Below are positions 1 to 8,413 of a stretch of DNA of 25,589 nucleotides, piece by piece. Positions within the stretch are counted from its first letter, which is position 1. Every line of letters begins with the position of its first letter. A program made the translations under genes and the position numbers. The notes below the pieces were generated by a model that was not told the origin of the DNA, made no database searches, and saw only the letters and a program-made list of their open reading frames with translations. Location: the NCBI GenBank assembly GCA_964415525.1, contig CAYQAS010000064.1, positions 1-25,589 on the forward strand, written 5' to 3'. The stretch comes from CAZPUI01 sp964415525. Lineage in GTDB: Bacteria > Acidobacteriota > Holophagae > Holophagales > Holophagaceae.

Positions 1-2
1 TC

Positions 3-1106
3 ATCGTGCTCTACCCCTACCTCACGGGGCTGGTGGCAGGCGCCTTCATCCTGGCGAGCCTCGTGCGCGTCTTCCACGTCCATGCCCTGAAACCCACGTA
101 CCGCCTCGCGCTGCTCACGGCCCTCGCGTTCCTGATCGTGGCGCCGCTGCCGCTGCAGCTGCACCTGGGACACCCCGAGCGCAGCTTCGAGATGTACCTG
201 ACGCCCCACACCACCTCGGCCATGGCCATGTTCGGCTTCGTCTACCTCTGGTATCTGATGGTGGTTCTGGTTCTGGAGATCTGGCTGGACTACCGGGAGG
301 AGATCGTCCTCACAGCCCGCGCCGCCACCGGCCTCAAACGTCAGCTCTACCGCGCCATGGCGCTCTGGGTGGATGACGTCAGCGAGGCCTCCCTGCGCCT
401 GGATCACCGCATCGGATACATCCTCACGATCATCGGCATCCCGTCCGCCCTCCTTCTGCACGGCTACGTCGGCTTCATCTTCGGCAGCCTCAAGGCGAAC
501 CCGTGGTGGTCCACGCCTCTCATGCCCATCGTCTTCCTTTTCTCCGCCATCGTTTCGGGCATCGCCGCCGTGCTGGTGCTCTACGCGCTCACATGCAGGC
601 TCCGCCGCGTGGCGGTGGACATGGATTGTCTGGATGCCACGGCGCGCTACCTCTTCTACGCCTTCGTCATCGACTTCGCCCTGGAAGGGCTGGATCTGCT
701 GCACCGAATCTACGAGGCAGACGAGAGTTTCCGGGCCCTAGATTTTATGGTTCACACCCGGCTCTTTACCTCGCAGATCCTCATCCAGATCCTCATCGGC
801 GGTCTCGTGCCCATCGCCCTGTTGGGGCTCACCCAGGTGGCGAAGCTGGCTGAGGATGTGCGCCGCCGGATCTACGTGACCTCCGGCGTGTTGGCGCTTA
901 TTGGCATCTTTGCCATGCGCTGGAACGTCGTCATCGGTGGGCAGCTCTTCTCCAAGAGCTTCCTGGGCTACACCACCTACAAGCTGGACTTCGCCACCCG
1001 GGAAGGCTTGCTGCCCGCCATCCTGCTCACGTTGATGCCGCTCGGCATCCTGTGGGTGCTGCTCAAGTTGCTGCCGCCGTGGCGGAGCAAACCCGAGGTT
1101 CAGTAG
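3..1106 (+). CDS. NrfD/PsrC-type integral membrane oxidoreductase subunit (5' end outside window)
   Basis: The reading frame is already open at the window edge (codon ATC at 3-5), so the N-terminus is missing. The visible 367 residues contain about eight to nine hydrophobic segments, at roughly residues 2-20, 30-50, 72-92, 137-160, 172-200, 213-228, 250-275, 288-305 and 338-358. The opening segment (Y-L-T-G-L-V-A-G-A-F-I-L) is typical of the first helix of the NrfD/PsrC/DmsC family. Members of this family anchor iron-sulfur-molybdoenzyme-type complexes in the cytoplasmic membrane and exchange electrons with the quinone pool. The catalytic and FeS partner genes would be expected just upstream, outside the window, so the substrate cannot be named. 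The 3' end overlaps the convergent NamZ-like gene by 7 bp and no terminator hairpin is visible between them. Confidence 0.8.
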   Translation: MVLYPYLTGLVAGAFILASLVRVFHVHALKPTYRLALLTALAFLIVAPLPLQLHLGHPERSFEMYLTPHTTSAMAMFGFVYLWYLMVVLVLEIWLDYREEIVLTARAATGLKRQLYRAMALWVDDVSEASLRLDHRIGYILTIIGIPSALLLHGYVGFIFGSLKANPWWSTPLMPIVFLFSAIVSGIAAVLVLYALTCRLRRVAVDMDCLDATARYLFYAFVIDFALEGLDLLHRIYEADESFRALDFMVHTRLFTSQILIQILIGGLVPIALLGLTQVAKLAEDVRRRIYVTSGVLALIGIFAMRWNVVIGGQLFSKSFLGYTTYKLDFATREGLLPAILLTLMPLGILWVLLKLLPPWRSKPEVQ

Positions 1107-2299
1107 CGCCGCACCGCGGCGGTCTCCTCCAGCCAGGCCGCCTCGTCCGGGCATGCACGTGCGTCGAGATCCCCCGGCACGGCGGCGGGATCATCCACCC
1201 ACGCCCGCAGCCCCGGCCCGCCATCGATGACGTTGATGGGCAACTTGCCGAGCTCGTATTCGTAGGGGAAGTCGCGCCAGAGGTCGTAGTCGGGACGGAG
1301 CCGCCGCAGGGCCTTGAAGGTCAGAGCCACGAGGCGCCAGGGGCGGAAGGCGTCGTGGCGGTAGCCGGGGCCTTCGGCGTGGATCTGGAACCCGTGGCAG
1401 AGCTGTCCGGTGTGCTTGTGGAACGTGGGCTCGAAGCTGCAGGGGCGCAGGGTGCAGCCTTCCATCCAGTGCGGCGCGAGGCTCGCCATCTCCCGCAGCA
1501 GGGCGCGGGGATCCAGGTCCGGCGCACCGATGAGTTCTAGGGGGCGGGTGGTGCCGCGCCCTTCGCTGAGGGTCGTGCCCTCCAGCATCACCGTGCCGGC
1601 GTAGGCCCGGGCCATGCTGAGGTTCGGGGCATTGGGGCTGGGGTTCACCCAGGCCCGCTCCACGGGCCAGCCGAAGCCCGGCGCGACATCCGGTGTCCAG
1701 CCCTCCATGGCGATCACCCGCAGATCCACATCCAGCTTGAAGTGCGCGACATAGCACCGGGCCAGTTCGCCGAGTGACAGTCCGTGTCGCATCGGCATGG
1801 AGCCCGCCCCGACAAAGCTCTCCCAGCCATGGATCAGCTTCGTGCCCTCCACCGGGCGCCCGGCGGGATTCGGGCGATCCAGCACCCACACTGACTTCCC
1901 CTTCTCCGCCGCCGCCTCCAACACGTAGAGCAGCGTCGTGGCGAAGGTGTAGATGCGGCAGCCGAGGTCCTGAAGGTCCACCAGGAGCACATCGAAGGTG
2001 TCCAGCATGGCGTCCGTCGGGCGCCGCACCGTGCCGTAGAGGCTGAACACCGGGATGCTGTGCTGCGGATCGCTGAAGTCCGGAGACTCCACCATGTTGT
2101 CCTGCTTGTCGCCGCGCAGGCCGTGCTGAGGCCCGAAGGCCGCGGTGAGCCGAAGGTCCGGCAGGGCTGCCAGGGCATCCAGCGCGTGGGTCAGATCCGC
2201 CGTGACCGAGGCGGGGTGCGCCAGCAGCGCCACCCGCCGGCCCACGAGGGGACGGCGGAGCTCAGGGGTTTGAAGCAGGACCTCGAGTCCCGTGCGCAT
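1100..2299 (-). CDS. NamZ/DUF1343 family protein, probable exo-beta-N-acetylmuramidase
   Basis: This 399-residue protein matches the DUF1343 family along its length. Visible family blocks are GPQHGLRGDKQDN in the first quarter, DLQDLGCRIYTF, LDRPNPAGR, and the C-terminal YEYELGKLPINVIDGG. The characterised member NamZ of Bacillus removes single MurNAc residues from the non-reducing ends of peptidoglycan fragments. That activity is known for the family and only inferred here. No signal peptide is visible, so the protein may be cytoplasmic, or export may use another route. I chose the ATG at 2299 because GGGAGG lies 4 nt upstream. An in-frame ATG at 2317 has no ribosome-binding site and begins 1 nt after the stop of the upstream DUF3472 gene. 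That tight junction implies co-transcription and translational coupling with the lipoprotein. Confidence 0.82.
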   Translation of the reverse strand: MRTGLEVLLQTPELRRPLVGRRVALLAHPASVTADLTHALDALAALPDLRLTAAFGPQHGLRGDKQDNMVESPDFSDPQHSIPVFSLYGTVRRPTDAMLDTFDVLLVDLQDLGCRIYTFATTLLYVLEAAAEKGKSVWVLDRPNPAGRPVEGTKLIHGWESFVGAGSMPMRHGLSLGELARCYVAHFKLDVDLRVIAMEGWTPDVAPGFGWPVERAWVNPSPNAPNLSMARAYAGTVMLEGTTLSEGRGTTRPLELIGAPDLDPRALLREMASLAPHWMEGCTLRPCSFEPTFHKHTGQLCHGFQIHAEGPGYRHDAFRPWRLVALTFKALRRLRPDYDLWRDFPYEYELGKLPINVIDGGPGLRAWVDDPAAVPGDLDARACPDEAAWLEETAAVRRY

Positions 2300-2318
2300 A
2301 AGGCCTCCCGGCCCCATG

Positions 2319-3938
2319 CTACGGCAGCTTGGTCACGTCCACGTCGGGCTTGCGGCCGGTGGGCACGCGGGTGAAGGTCTGATTCGTCGGCACCATCGCG
2401 CTGAAGAAGCCGCCGTTGCGCAGGAAGAAGAGGTCGCCCACGGCGCCGCCCGCGAAGTCCATGCGCTGGCGATTGGTGGCGGTGGCATCCCCCGTGAAAT
2501 ACCCGCTGGTGGCCTCGGTCCAGGTGCCGCCGCGGCTCAGGGACCACTGGTTGCCGTAATAGGCCGTGCGTCCGAGGTGGCCGTTCTCGTCCAGGAAGTT
2601 CTCCAGGAAGGAGTGGCAGCGTTTCAGGTAGGTGCTGATGCCGGGCCGCTTCCAGGTGGCGAGGAAGCGCCAGACCCCTTGTTCCGGCGCGAAGAACCAC
2701 GCGGAGTAGAGCGTGGCCCCTGCGCCGTCTGGCATGGCGCGGGTGAGCAGGCGGTAGGTGGTGCCCGCCTTCCACGGGAAAATCAGGTAGCTCTGGCCGC
2801 CGGTGCCTTCGCCGCCAAAGGTGTTGTCCACCACCTCCGGGCCTTTCTTTATCAGGGTCGTCTTGCCGCTGGTTTCGGGGTCCCACACGGAGAAGAGGAT
2901 CCGGCGCTCGGTTTCGGAATTCACCTGGATGCCGCAGTAGCCTTCACCGAACCCGTTGGTCATGGCGTAGGTTCCGATGGCGTCCTGGCCGATGGGCACC
3001 GTGACCTCGTTGTAGAAATATTCCGTCTCCGCGGGCGTCTCATAGCCCATGTGGACGGAGGGGCCGCGGCGGGACCAGTAGAAGTCCGCCGCCTTGTCCG
3101 CGAACACCAAGCCGTTGGCGGCGAGGCCCGTCACCTGGAGGCCCGTGGGATCGCCGAAGTAGTCGCCGTCCTTGGAGACGCCCTGCAGGTCCACCTTTAC
3201 GTAACCGGGCTTGTCTACGGTGATGGTGCCCGCGTCGTAGGCCTTGCTGGTCGTGCCCGCCAGGGTGATGGAGAAGCTCTTGCCCAGGGCGCTCAGCTTC
3301 ACCGTGCTCGTGGCCGAACCGGCCAGCGTGGATACGAGGCCCAGCTTGAGGTCCCCGGGCTGGCTGGCCCAGAAGTAGACGCTGGTGACGGTGGCGGGGC
3401 TGGTCCAGTCGGCGAGGCCCTTGGACGTGATGACTTCCGTGGCGTCTGGCATCCCCTGCGTGATGAAGGCGTTGCCCGCCAGATGCACGGTCTGCGTGGT
3501 CGGGAGCGGGTCGGGGCGCGTGGTGAAGCTGGCGCTGGCGGCGACGGTCGTGCTGTCGTCAAAGGCCAGGACGAAGCGGTAGGACTTGCCGCCGACGTAT
3601 TTACCGGGGGCGGCCTGGGCGGGATCGAAGACGATGGTGCCGCTGGCGGCGGTGAGGCCCGCTTCCGTGAGCGTGCGCCGCCAGAGGGTGGGCGTGGTTC
3701 CCGGTGCGACACCCTCGGCGTAGAGGCCGATCCAGTCCATGGCGTGAGGCGGCTGGTGGCCGTTCAGGACCGTCAAGGTCAGCTTGTCCTGGGCGCCGGG
3801 CTGTGGGGTGGACAGGAGCAGGGAAGGCAGCGGCCGAGGAGCCTCCGGGGACGCGCCGCCACCGGAGCCGCTGCAACCGAGGAGCACACCAAGCACCAGG
3901 CTGGAGGGAAAGGCAAGACCCGAACGGATGAGCTTCAT
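2319..3938 (-). CDS. DUF5077/DUF3472-domain lipoprotein
   Basis: A 539-residue lipoprotein. The N-terminus MKLIRSGLAFPSSLVLGVLLGC carries a basic n-region, a hydrophobic core and a lipobox ending at Cys22, followed by a Ser/Gly linker, so it is predicted to be anchored in the envelope. Residues about 35-140 look like a beta-rich accessory domain. About 150-260 resemble DUF5077 (HLAGNAFITQG opening). About 265-535 match DUF3472, with blocks NGFGEGYCGIQVNSETERRI, GGQSYLIFPWKAG, TYLKRCHSFLENF and GFFS near the end. DUF3472 proteins are thought to bind or process surface or plant polysaccharides, but no activity is established to my knowledge. The start at 3938 is preferred over 3983 because the signal peptide begins there and AGGTG precedes it. 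It is the first gene of a two-gene unit with the NamZ-like gene, which suggests glycan scavenging. Confidence 0.8.
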   Translation of the reverse strand: MKLIRSGLAFPSSLVLGVLLGCSGSGGGASPEAPRPLPSLLLSTPQPGAQDKLTLTVLNGHQPPHAMDWIGLYAEGVAPGTTPTLWRRTLTEAGLTAASGTIVFDPAQAAPGKYVGGKSYRFVLAFDDSTTVAASASFTTRPDPLPTTQTVHLAGNAFITQGMPDATEVITSKGLADWTSPATVTSVYFWASQPGDLKLGLVSTLAGSATSTVKLSALGKSFSITLAGTTSKAYDAGTITVDKPGYVKVDLQGVSKDGDYFGDPTGLQVTGLAANGLVFADKAADFYWSRRGPSVHMGYETPAETEYFYNEVTVPIGQDAIGTYAMTNGFGEGYCGIQVNSETERRILFSVWDPETSGKTTLIKKGPEVVDNTFGGEGTGGQSYLIFPWKAGTTYRLLTRAMPDGAGATLYSAWFFAPEQGVWRFLATWKRPGISTYLKRCHSFLENFLDENGHLGRTAYYGNQWSLSRGGTWTEATSGYFTGDATATNRQRMDFAGGAVGDLFFLRNGGFFSAMVPTNQTFTRVPTGRKPDVDVTKLP

Positions 3939-4124
3939 AAGGCACCTGGGCGGCAGACGGCCGATATGAAGGAAAGTTACCAAATGTTTGTTTGAATTTC
4001 ACCGGCTGATTGCGGCTGAATGTCTTTGCATACAGGGAACGTGCGAGAACCGCTTGGCGCGCGTGGCGAATGAAACTCGGAAAGTTCCATGAATGATCGC
4101 GTTGGGCTTGGATGGAAGCGCGAC

Positions 4125-4772
4125 TCAGCCTTCGGCCTGGGCCACCGGATCCCAGAACGCATCCGCATTGGCGAGGCTCATGAGCTGGATGAGGGTGCGT
4201 CCGCTGGCGAGCAGGTCCATCCACGTGGCGAAGGGCGCATCCATCCGGTCGAGGGCCTCCCACTCGCCTTCGGTCCAGGGCTGGAGGACGAAGTCGTGAA
4301 GCGGGCGCTCGATGGGGCCGATGCCCAGGCGCAGCCGCGCCACGGCGTCCGTGGCGGCATGGGCGAAGATCGACTTCAGGCCGTTGTGCCCACCGTTGCT
4401 GCCGGAGGTGCGCAGCCGGCCGAGACCCAAGGGCAGATCCTTGTCGTCATGCAGCACGATCATCCGCTCGAGGCGGAAGCCCGCCTGAAGCGCTTCCTCC
4501 ACCACCTGTCCGCTGAGGTTCATGTAGGTGCCGGGCACCAGGGCCATGAAGCCGTCCGTCAGGGCGTAGAGGGTGCCCGTCTGGAACCGGTGGATGGGAC
4601 CGGCCTTGGGACAGTGGGTGTCCATCCAGCGCTGTAGGAGGAGGCGCCCCAGGTTGTGGCGCGTGTCGGCATAGGTCTCCCCGGGATTCCCCAGGGGGAT
4701 GAGGATCCAGGGATCCTCCGTGGGCTCCGCGAGGAGCGACCCGGCTCGGGTGCGATCCTCCTCAGTCCTCAC
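4125..4772 (-). CDS. pth: peptidyl-tRNA hydrolase
   Basis: A 215-residue Pth. It hydrolyses the ester bond of peptidyl-tRNAs that drop off the ribosome, releasing tRNA and peptide in the cytoplasm. The family residues are all present: GNPGETYADTRHN holds Asn29 and His39 (E. coli Asn10 and His20), TYMNLSG holds Asn85, LHDDKDLP holds Asp109 (E. coli Asp93), and GGHNGLKS holds Asn130 (E. coli Asn114). RLRLGIG follows as expected. The protein has a charged extension of about 20 residues before the first strand compared with typical Pth. There is no later usable start codon before WILIPLGNPG, so the GTG at 4772 is chosen. This start overlaps the stop of the upstream hypothetical gene by 11 bp, so the two genes are likely translated from one message. 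Confidence 0.93.
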   Translation of the reverse strand: MRTEEDRTRAGSLLAEPTEDPWILIPLGNPGETYADTRHNLGRLLLQRWMDTHCPKAGPIHRFQTGTLYALTDGFMALVPGTYMNLSGQVVEEALQAGFRLERMIVLHDDKDLPLGLGRLRTSGSNGGHNGLKSIFAHAATDAVARLRLGIGPIERPLHDFVLQPWTEGEWEALDRMDAPFATWMDLLASGRTLIQLMSLANADAFWDPVAQAEG

Positions 4773-6003
4773 GCTGGGGGCCGAGGCTCTGCCCTCGGAG
4801 ATGGGCGGGGACGGGGCTGGCGCTGCTGCTGACGCCGCTGGCGGCGGGATCCTGTCGCGGCGCGGGGGCGGCGGGACGGTTGGGCTGGGCGCCCTTGGGG
4901 TTGAAAATCTGCGCCATCTGCTCGGCGTTGGCGAAGACTTCCAGGAGCTCGAGCTGCTCGACGGTGGGGAAGCCTTCGAAGCGGAGGCGGCGGGGGCCCC
5001 AGATGTCCACAGGCGTGCCCTTCAGTTCGGAGATGCGGGGCAGGGTCTGGCGATGGAAGATACCGAGGGGCTGGCCCTTGGCGTTCAGGAAGCCGATGGC
5101 GTCGCAGTCCGGCAGGTAGACCGGCTTGCCTTCAGTCCAGATGGCCGTGCTGACGGTGCGGCCTTGCTGGGTACGGAGCAGCGTGAGGTTCGCAGGGACG
5201 CCCTGGGTGGGATCGAGATCCCCGTCCTGGATGCGGTACGCCTCCAGGAGGTCCGCCTGACGAAGCTCCCGCTGGGGCTGGGCGATGGGGTGCGGATCCT
5301 GCAGGCTGGCGGGCATGATGGCGGTGGAGACGCGCTGCCAGATCACGCCGAGTACCCGCTGGTCGCCGGGCTGCAGGCGCTCCTGGATGGCTTCCAGCAG
5401 CTTGGGCAGGAGTACCTGCGGGGCCACCAGGAGGGTGTCCTGACAGGGGATGGAGGCAAAGGTGTTCTGCCCGGGGAACAGGTCCTGCCAGAGCTCCGGC
5501 ATGAGGATGCGGCTGGCGTCCATGCCGTCCCCGTAGGTGCTCTGGTAGATGCCCGTGGAGAGCCGCTGGAAGGGCTTCTCCTTGGAGAGCTCCCGCAGGT
5601 GGTCCAGGGCGCGGTCCATGATGTCGGTGATGTTCACGCCCCAGACATCCAGCCAGGCATCGTCCATGGGCTCGCCTGCCACGAGGATGCGCTCGGAGAG
5701 GCCTTCCAGCGTGGGGCGGAACCAGTAGCCTTCGCGCTCGGCGCGCCACGTGGGCACCACCTGGGGGAGCAGCTCGTACTGCGCCTCATCCCAAGGCATG
5801 GGCAGCTTGCGCCCGCGGGTGTGGAGGCTGGCGAGGGCATCGGCCCAGGTTTCGCGATCGTGGGCGGTCATGTGCTCGAACTCGTGAATGAGCGCGTCCA
5901 GGCCGGGCAGTTCACGGGGCAGCTGACGAGCCTCGAAGAGCTCCTCCAGCGTCGGAAGTGGCGTGCGGGCAGAGCGGGAGAAGAGCTTGTCGAACAGACC
6001 CAT
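4762..6003 (-). CDS. hypothetical protein, possibly DUF1444/YtpQ-like
   Basis: A 413-residue soluble protein with no signal peptide or membrane segment. It begins MGLFDKLFS. The middle part (residues about 90-270) has a predicted mix of helices and strands with blocks such as GVNITDIMDRALDHLRELS, FPGQNTFASIPCQDTLLVAP and LGVIWQR. The order 'domain with RAL/LRELS helix, then IP-C/R-D-xLLVAP' recalls the DUF1444 (YtpQ) layout, but I cannot confirm this without a profile search. The last 40 residues are rich in Pro, Ala, Ser and Gln and are probably disordered. The ATG at 6003 is preceded by AAAAGG at 7 nt spacing. The frame stays open for another 987 bases upstream, but that part is antisense to moaA and is not part of the gene. 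It forms a two-gene unit with pth and diverges from moaA. Confidence 0.75.
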   Translation of the reverse strand: MGLFDKLFSRSARTPLPTLEELFEARQLPRELPGLDALIHEFEHMTAHDRETWADALASLHTRGRKLPMPWDEAQYELLPQVVPTWRAEREGYWFRPTLEGLSERILVAGEPMDDAWLDVWGVNITDIMDRALDHLRELSKEKPFQRLSTGIYQSTYGDGMDASRILMPELWQDLFPGQNTFASIPCQDTLLVAPQVLLPKLLEAIQERLQPGDQRVLGVIWQRVSTAIMPASLQDPHPIAQPQRELRQADLLEAYRIQDGDLDPTQGVPANLTLLRTQQGRTVSTAIWTEGKPVYLPDCDAIGFLNAKGQPLGIFHRQTLPRISELKGTPVDIWGPRRLRFEGFPTVEQLELLEVFANAEQMAQIFNPKGAQPNRPAAPAPRQDPAASGVSSSASPVPAHLRGQSLGPQRED

Positions 6004-6062
6004 GTCGAAACCTTTTCGGAGATGCGCGTCCAAAGGGACCTTCCATTGTGCCCTAGGAGCCC

Positions 6063-6082
6063 GCCCAAGTATTGAATTGGGC
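6063..6082. promoter_or_regulatory. 6-bp inverted repeat in the divergent moaA promoter region
   Basis: GCCCAA and TTGGGC are separated by 8 nt in the 129-bp gap between the divergent hypothetical gene and moaA. It could be an operator or the stem of a short hairpin. No regulator is known, and a match of this length can arise by chance. Confidence 0.25.
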
Positions 6083-6121
6083 CGCGCAGGGTCGGGAGGC
6101 ACTTCCGGTCGGGGGGCCTGA

Positions 6122-6127
6122 TAGCCT
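6122..6127 (+). promoter_or_regulatory. -10-like TAGCCT for a leaderless moaA transcript
   Basis: TAGCCT ends 5 nt before the GTG start of moaA, and no Shine-Dalgarno sequence is visible. Four other transcription-unit heads in the window show the same arrangement. No convincing -35 box is seen 16-18 nt upstream. Confidence 0.45.
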
Positions 6128-6132
6128 GAAGT

Positions 6133-7131
6133 GTGCGCGACACCCTCGACCGCCCGCTGCAGGCCCTCAGGATCTCGGTCACTGACCGGTGCAACTTCCG
6201 TTGTCCCTACTGCATGCCGAGGGAGGTCTTCCCGCCGGATCACGCCTTCCTGCCGAGGGAGGCCGTGCTCACCTTCGAAGAGATCGAGCGGCTGGCGGGG
6301 ATCTTCCTGGGTCTCGGGGTCCGCAAGATCCGGCTGACGGGGGGCGAACCCCTGCTGCGGAAGGGACTGCCGGATCTCGTGGCGCGGCTCAAGGCCCTGC
6401 CGGGACTGCACACCCTGGCCCTCACCACCAACGGCAGCCTGCTGGAGGGCCTGGCGCGGCCCCTGAAGGAAGCTGGTTTGGACCGCATCACCGTGAGCCT
6501 GGATACCCTGGATCCCGTCCGGTTTCGCCAGCTGTCGGACACGGAAGTCCCCCTCGAACGGGTCCTGGCGGGCATCCAGGGGGCCCAGGATTCGGGATTC
6601 GAACACACCAAGCTCAACTGCGTCGTCCAGCGGGGCCAGAACGAGGACGAGGTGCTGGCCCTGGCGGCCTTCGCCCGGGAGCGGGGCCTGGAGTTGCGCT
6701 TCATCGAGTACATGGATGTCGGCACTGCCAACGGCTGGTGCCTGGACCACGTGGTGCCTGCCTCCGAACTTCAGGCCAGGATCCACGTGGAATGGCCCCT
6801 GGAGCCTCTCGTTCACGGGGCGCACTGCGTGGCCGAGCACCATCGCTACCTGGATGGCAAGGGCGTGGTGGGGTTCATTGCCTCGGTCACGGCGCCCTTC
6901 TGCAAGGGCTGTGATCGGGGCCGCCTCTCCAGCGAAGGACGCTTCTTTACCTGCCTCTTCGCCCACGAGGGACTGGATCTGCGAGGCCACCTGAAGGCGG
7001 GTGCGGACGACGCCACCCTGGCCGCCCTGATCCGCAACCGATGGGAGGCGCGGGAAGACCGCTACAGCGAACTCCGCACCGAGCAGACGGGGCCCCGTCC
7101 GCGGGTGGAGATGTTCCGGATGGGCGGTTAG
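6133..7131 (+). CDS. moaA: GTP 3',8-cyclase (molybdenum cofactor biosynthesis protein A)
   Basis: A 332-residue radical-SAM enzyme. With MoaC it converts GTP to cyclic pyranopterin monophosphate, the first step of molybdenum cofactor synthesis, in the cytoplasm. The SAM-binding cluster motif is C20-x3-C24-x2-C27 (TDRCNFRCPYC). The second, GTP-binding cluster is C257-x2-C260-x13-C274 (CKGCDRGRLSSEGRFFTC). LTGGEPLLRKGL is the usual GGEP block, and the protein ends in the conserved C-terminal Gly-Gly that occupies the active site. It appears intact and of normal length. The GTG at 6133 is the only start that gives the usual N-terminus. It has no ribosome-binding site, which fits a leaderless message. 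A neighbouring NrfD-type subunit hints at molybdoenzymes in this organism, but no other moa/moe gene is in the window. Confidence 0.94.
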   Translation: MRDTLDRPLQALRISVTDRCNFRCPYCMPREVFPPDHAFLPREAVLTFEEIERLAGIFLGLGVRKIRLTGGEPLLRKGLPDLVARLKALPGLHTLALTTNGSLLEGLARPLKEAGLDRITVSLDTLDPVRFRQLSDTEVPLERVLAGIQGAQDSGFEHTKLNCVVQRGQNEDEVLALAAFARERGLELRFIEYMDVGTANGWCLDHVVPASELQARIHVEWPLEPLVHGAHCVAEHHRYLDGKGVVGFIASVTAPFCKGCDRGRLSSEGRFFTCLFAHEGLDLRGHLKAGADDATLAALIRNRWEAREDRYSELRTEQTGPRPRVEMFRMGG

Positions 7132-7135
7132 CCGA

Positions 7136-8254
7136 TTAGCTGAGCCCCGGCAGCCGACCTTCCAGCACGAGTCGGTCCAGGATCATGCCCGCGGCGCCGA
7201 AGGCCACGGCCTTCGCGCCAAGGCTGGAATAGCGGATCTCGATGCCCTTGGGGAAGGGATACATCCAGTTCTCCTCGAGCCGCGTGCGCAGGAGGGCGGG
7301 GAAGTCTAGGGGCAGGGACTCGATGTCGCCCCCCACGAAGACTTTCTCGAAGTCCATGGTGTTGATGAGCATGGCCATGTTGCGGGCCAGCTCGTCGGAG
7401 GCGCGGCGGAGCACATCCGGATCCTGCCCGAACTGGGCGAGTTCGTCTTTGCTGAGGGAGAACTGCAGATCGCCGGGGCCATCGCAGAAGGCGCTGCGGA
7501 ATTCCCCGGCGTTTCCGTGGGCTCCGCCATGGACCTTGCCGCCGAGGGCCACCCCGAAGCCGACGCCGATGCCCCCCAGACTGCCGACGGAGGTGAGGCC
7601 GCGCCGAACCTCCACCAGGGCGAACAGGAAGTCCTTCAGCTCTTCGGTGCGGTGGAAGGCCAATTCACCCCAGGCGCAGCAGTTCGCGTCGTTCTCCACG
7701 AAGCAGGGCACGTCCAGTTTCCGACTCACAGCCTCCTGGAAGTCCAGGGGGGCGGGGATGGAAAGGGGCACGGAGTAGTGGATGCGTCCGTGCTTGTGAT
7801 CCACGAGGCCCGCCAGCCCGATGCCCACGCCGAGAATGGGCTGGTCCTTCACGCCGAGTTCCCGGCGGACCTCCGCGATGACCTCCAGGATGCTGACGTC
7901 CAAGGCACCGGGGCGGACCGGGATCGTGCCGCGGTGTTCCCCGAGGATCTCCCCCGAGAGGTCCGTGGCGAGGGCGACATAGGCATCCTGTTGCAGTTCG
8001 ATCCCCAGGATGCGACCGAAGGAGCGGCGGATCCCCAGGTGGATGGGGCGGCGTCCGCCCCGGCTGGAGGCATGGCCTTCCTGCACTTCCTCGATGAGGC
8101 CCCGTTCGATGAGGAGGTTCACCTGGTTCGTCACCGTGGACTTGTCCAGTCCCAGCCGGTCCGCCAGTGCGACTCGACTGATGTTCGGCCGACGCCAGAT
8201 GGCTCGGAAGATCCGGGCGATGTTGTTCGTTCCTTGGACCGGTTTGCGCGGCAC
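7136..8254 (-). CDS. ROK-family transcriptional regulator A (NagC/Mlc type)
   Basis: A 372-residue regulator with a winged helix-turn-helix at about residues 10-65 (ISRVALADRLGLDKSTVTNQ), followed by a ROK sugar-kinase-like domain. ENDANCCAWGEL and GVGFGVALGGKVHGGAHGNAGEF are ROK signatures. The kinase phosphate loop DxGxT is replaced by LGIELQQDAYV, so it is a regulator and not a kinase. The usual CxCGxxGCxE zinc motif after the GHxx region is absent. I place the start at GTG 8254. AGGTG lies 6 nt upstream, and the N-terminus then aligns residue for residue with the paralogue at 13294-14442 (16 residues up to Arg-Ile-Phe in both). A longer frame from TTG 8329 would begin inside the promoter-like element; GTG 8263 is a second alternative. 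Ligand unknown. It is convergent with moaA (4-bp gap). Confidence 0.88.
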   Translation of the reverse strand: MPRKPVQGTNNIARIFRAIWRRPNISRVALADRLGLDKSTVTNQVNLLIERGLIEEVQEGHASSRGGRRPIHLGIRRSFGRILGIELQQDAYVALATDLSGEILGEHRGTIPVRPGALDVSILEVIAEVRRELGVKDQPILGVGIGLAGLVDHKHGRIHYSVPLSIPAPLDFQEAVSRKLDVPCFVENDANCCAWGELAFHRTEELKDFLFALVEVRRGLTSVGSLGGIGVGFGVALGGKVHGGAHGNAGEFRSAFCDGPGDLQFSLSKDELAQFGQDPDVLRRASDELARNMAMLINTMDFEKVFVGGDIESLPLDFPALLRTRLEENWMYPFPKGIEIRYSSLGAKAVAFGAAGMILDRLVLEGRLPGLS

Positions 8255-8317
8255 GGCAGGCACCTGTGGGGGGAGGCGTGCGGCTGCACGCCGTTCACCA
8301 CGATGGGGCGCAGGGAA

Positions 8318-8330
8318 CGGCTCCGTCAAC
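8318..8330 (-). promoter_or_regulatory. shared 13-nt element GTTGACGGAGCCG upstream of ROK regulator A
   Basis: The minus strand reads GTTGACGGAGCCG, and the identical 13-mer occurs upstream of the paralogous ROK regulator B at 14511-14523. TTGACG resembles a -35 box. A weak -10 candidate (CATCGT) follows at 18 nt. The element lies 75 nt upstream of the preferred GTG start and directly follows the operon terminator. It is either a shared promoter or an operator for autoregulation. Confidence 0.5.
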
Positions 8331-8337
8331 GGGCCCG

Positions 8338-8369
8338 AAAAGGAAAAGGGCCGCGGTCGCCCGCGGCCC
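8338..8369 (-). terminator. Rho-independent terminator of the outer-membrane cassette
   Basis: On the minus strand a perfect 9-bp GC stem (arms GGGCCGCGG and CCGCGGCCC, 4-nt loop, 8348-8369) is followed by TTTTCCTTTT. It lies about 45 nt after the stop of the small outer-membrane protein gene and separates that operon from ROK regulator A. Confidence 0.88.
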
Positions 8370-8413
8370 TCCCCCCACCCCAGCAGGATGCGGCCTGCCG
8401 AAAGATGTCTTGC

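Noticed and set aside
6004..6990. Upstream extension of the hypothetical gene at 4762-6003
   Set aside because: The added 329 codons are antisense to moaA. The ATG at 6003 has a ribosome-binding site and a natural N-terminus.
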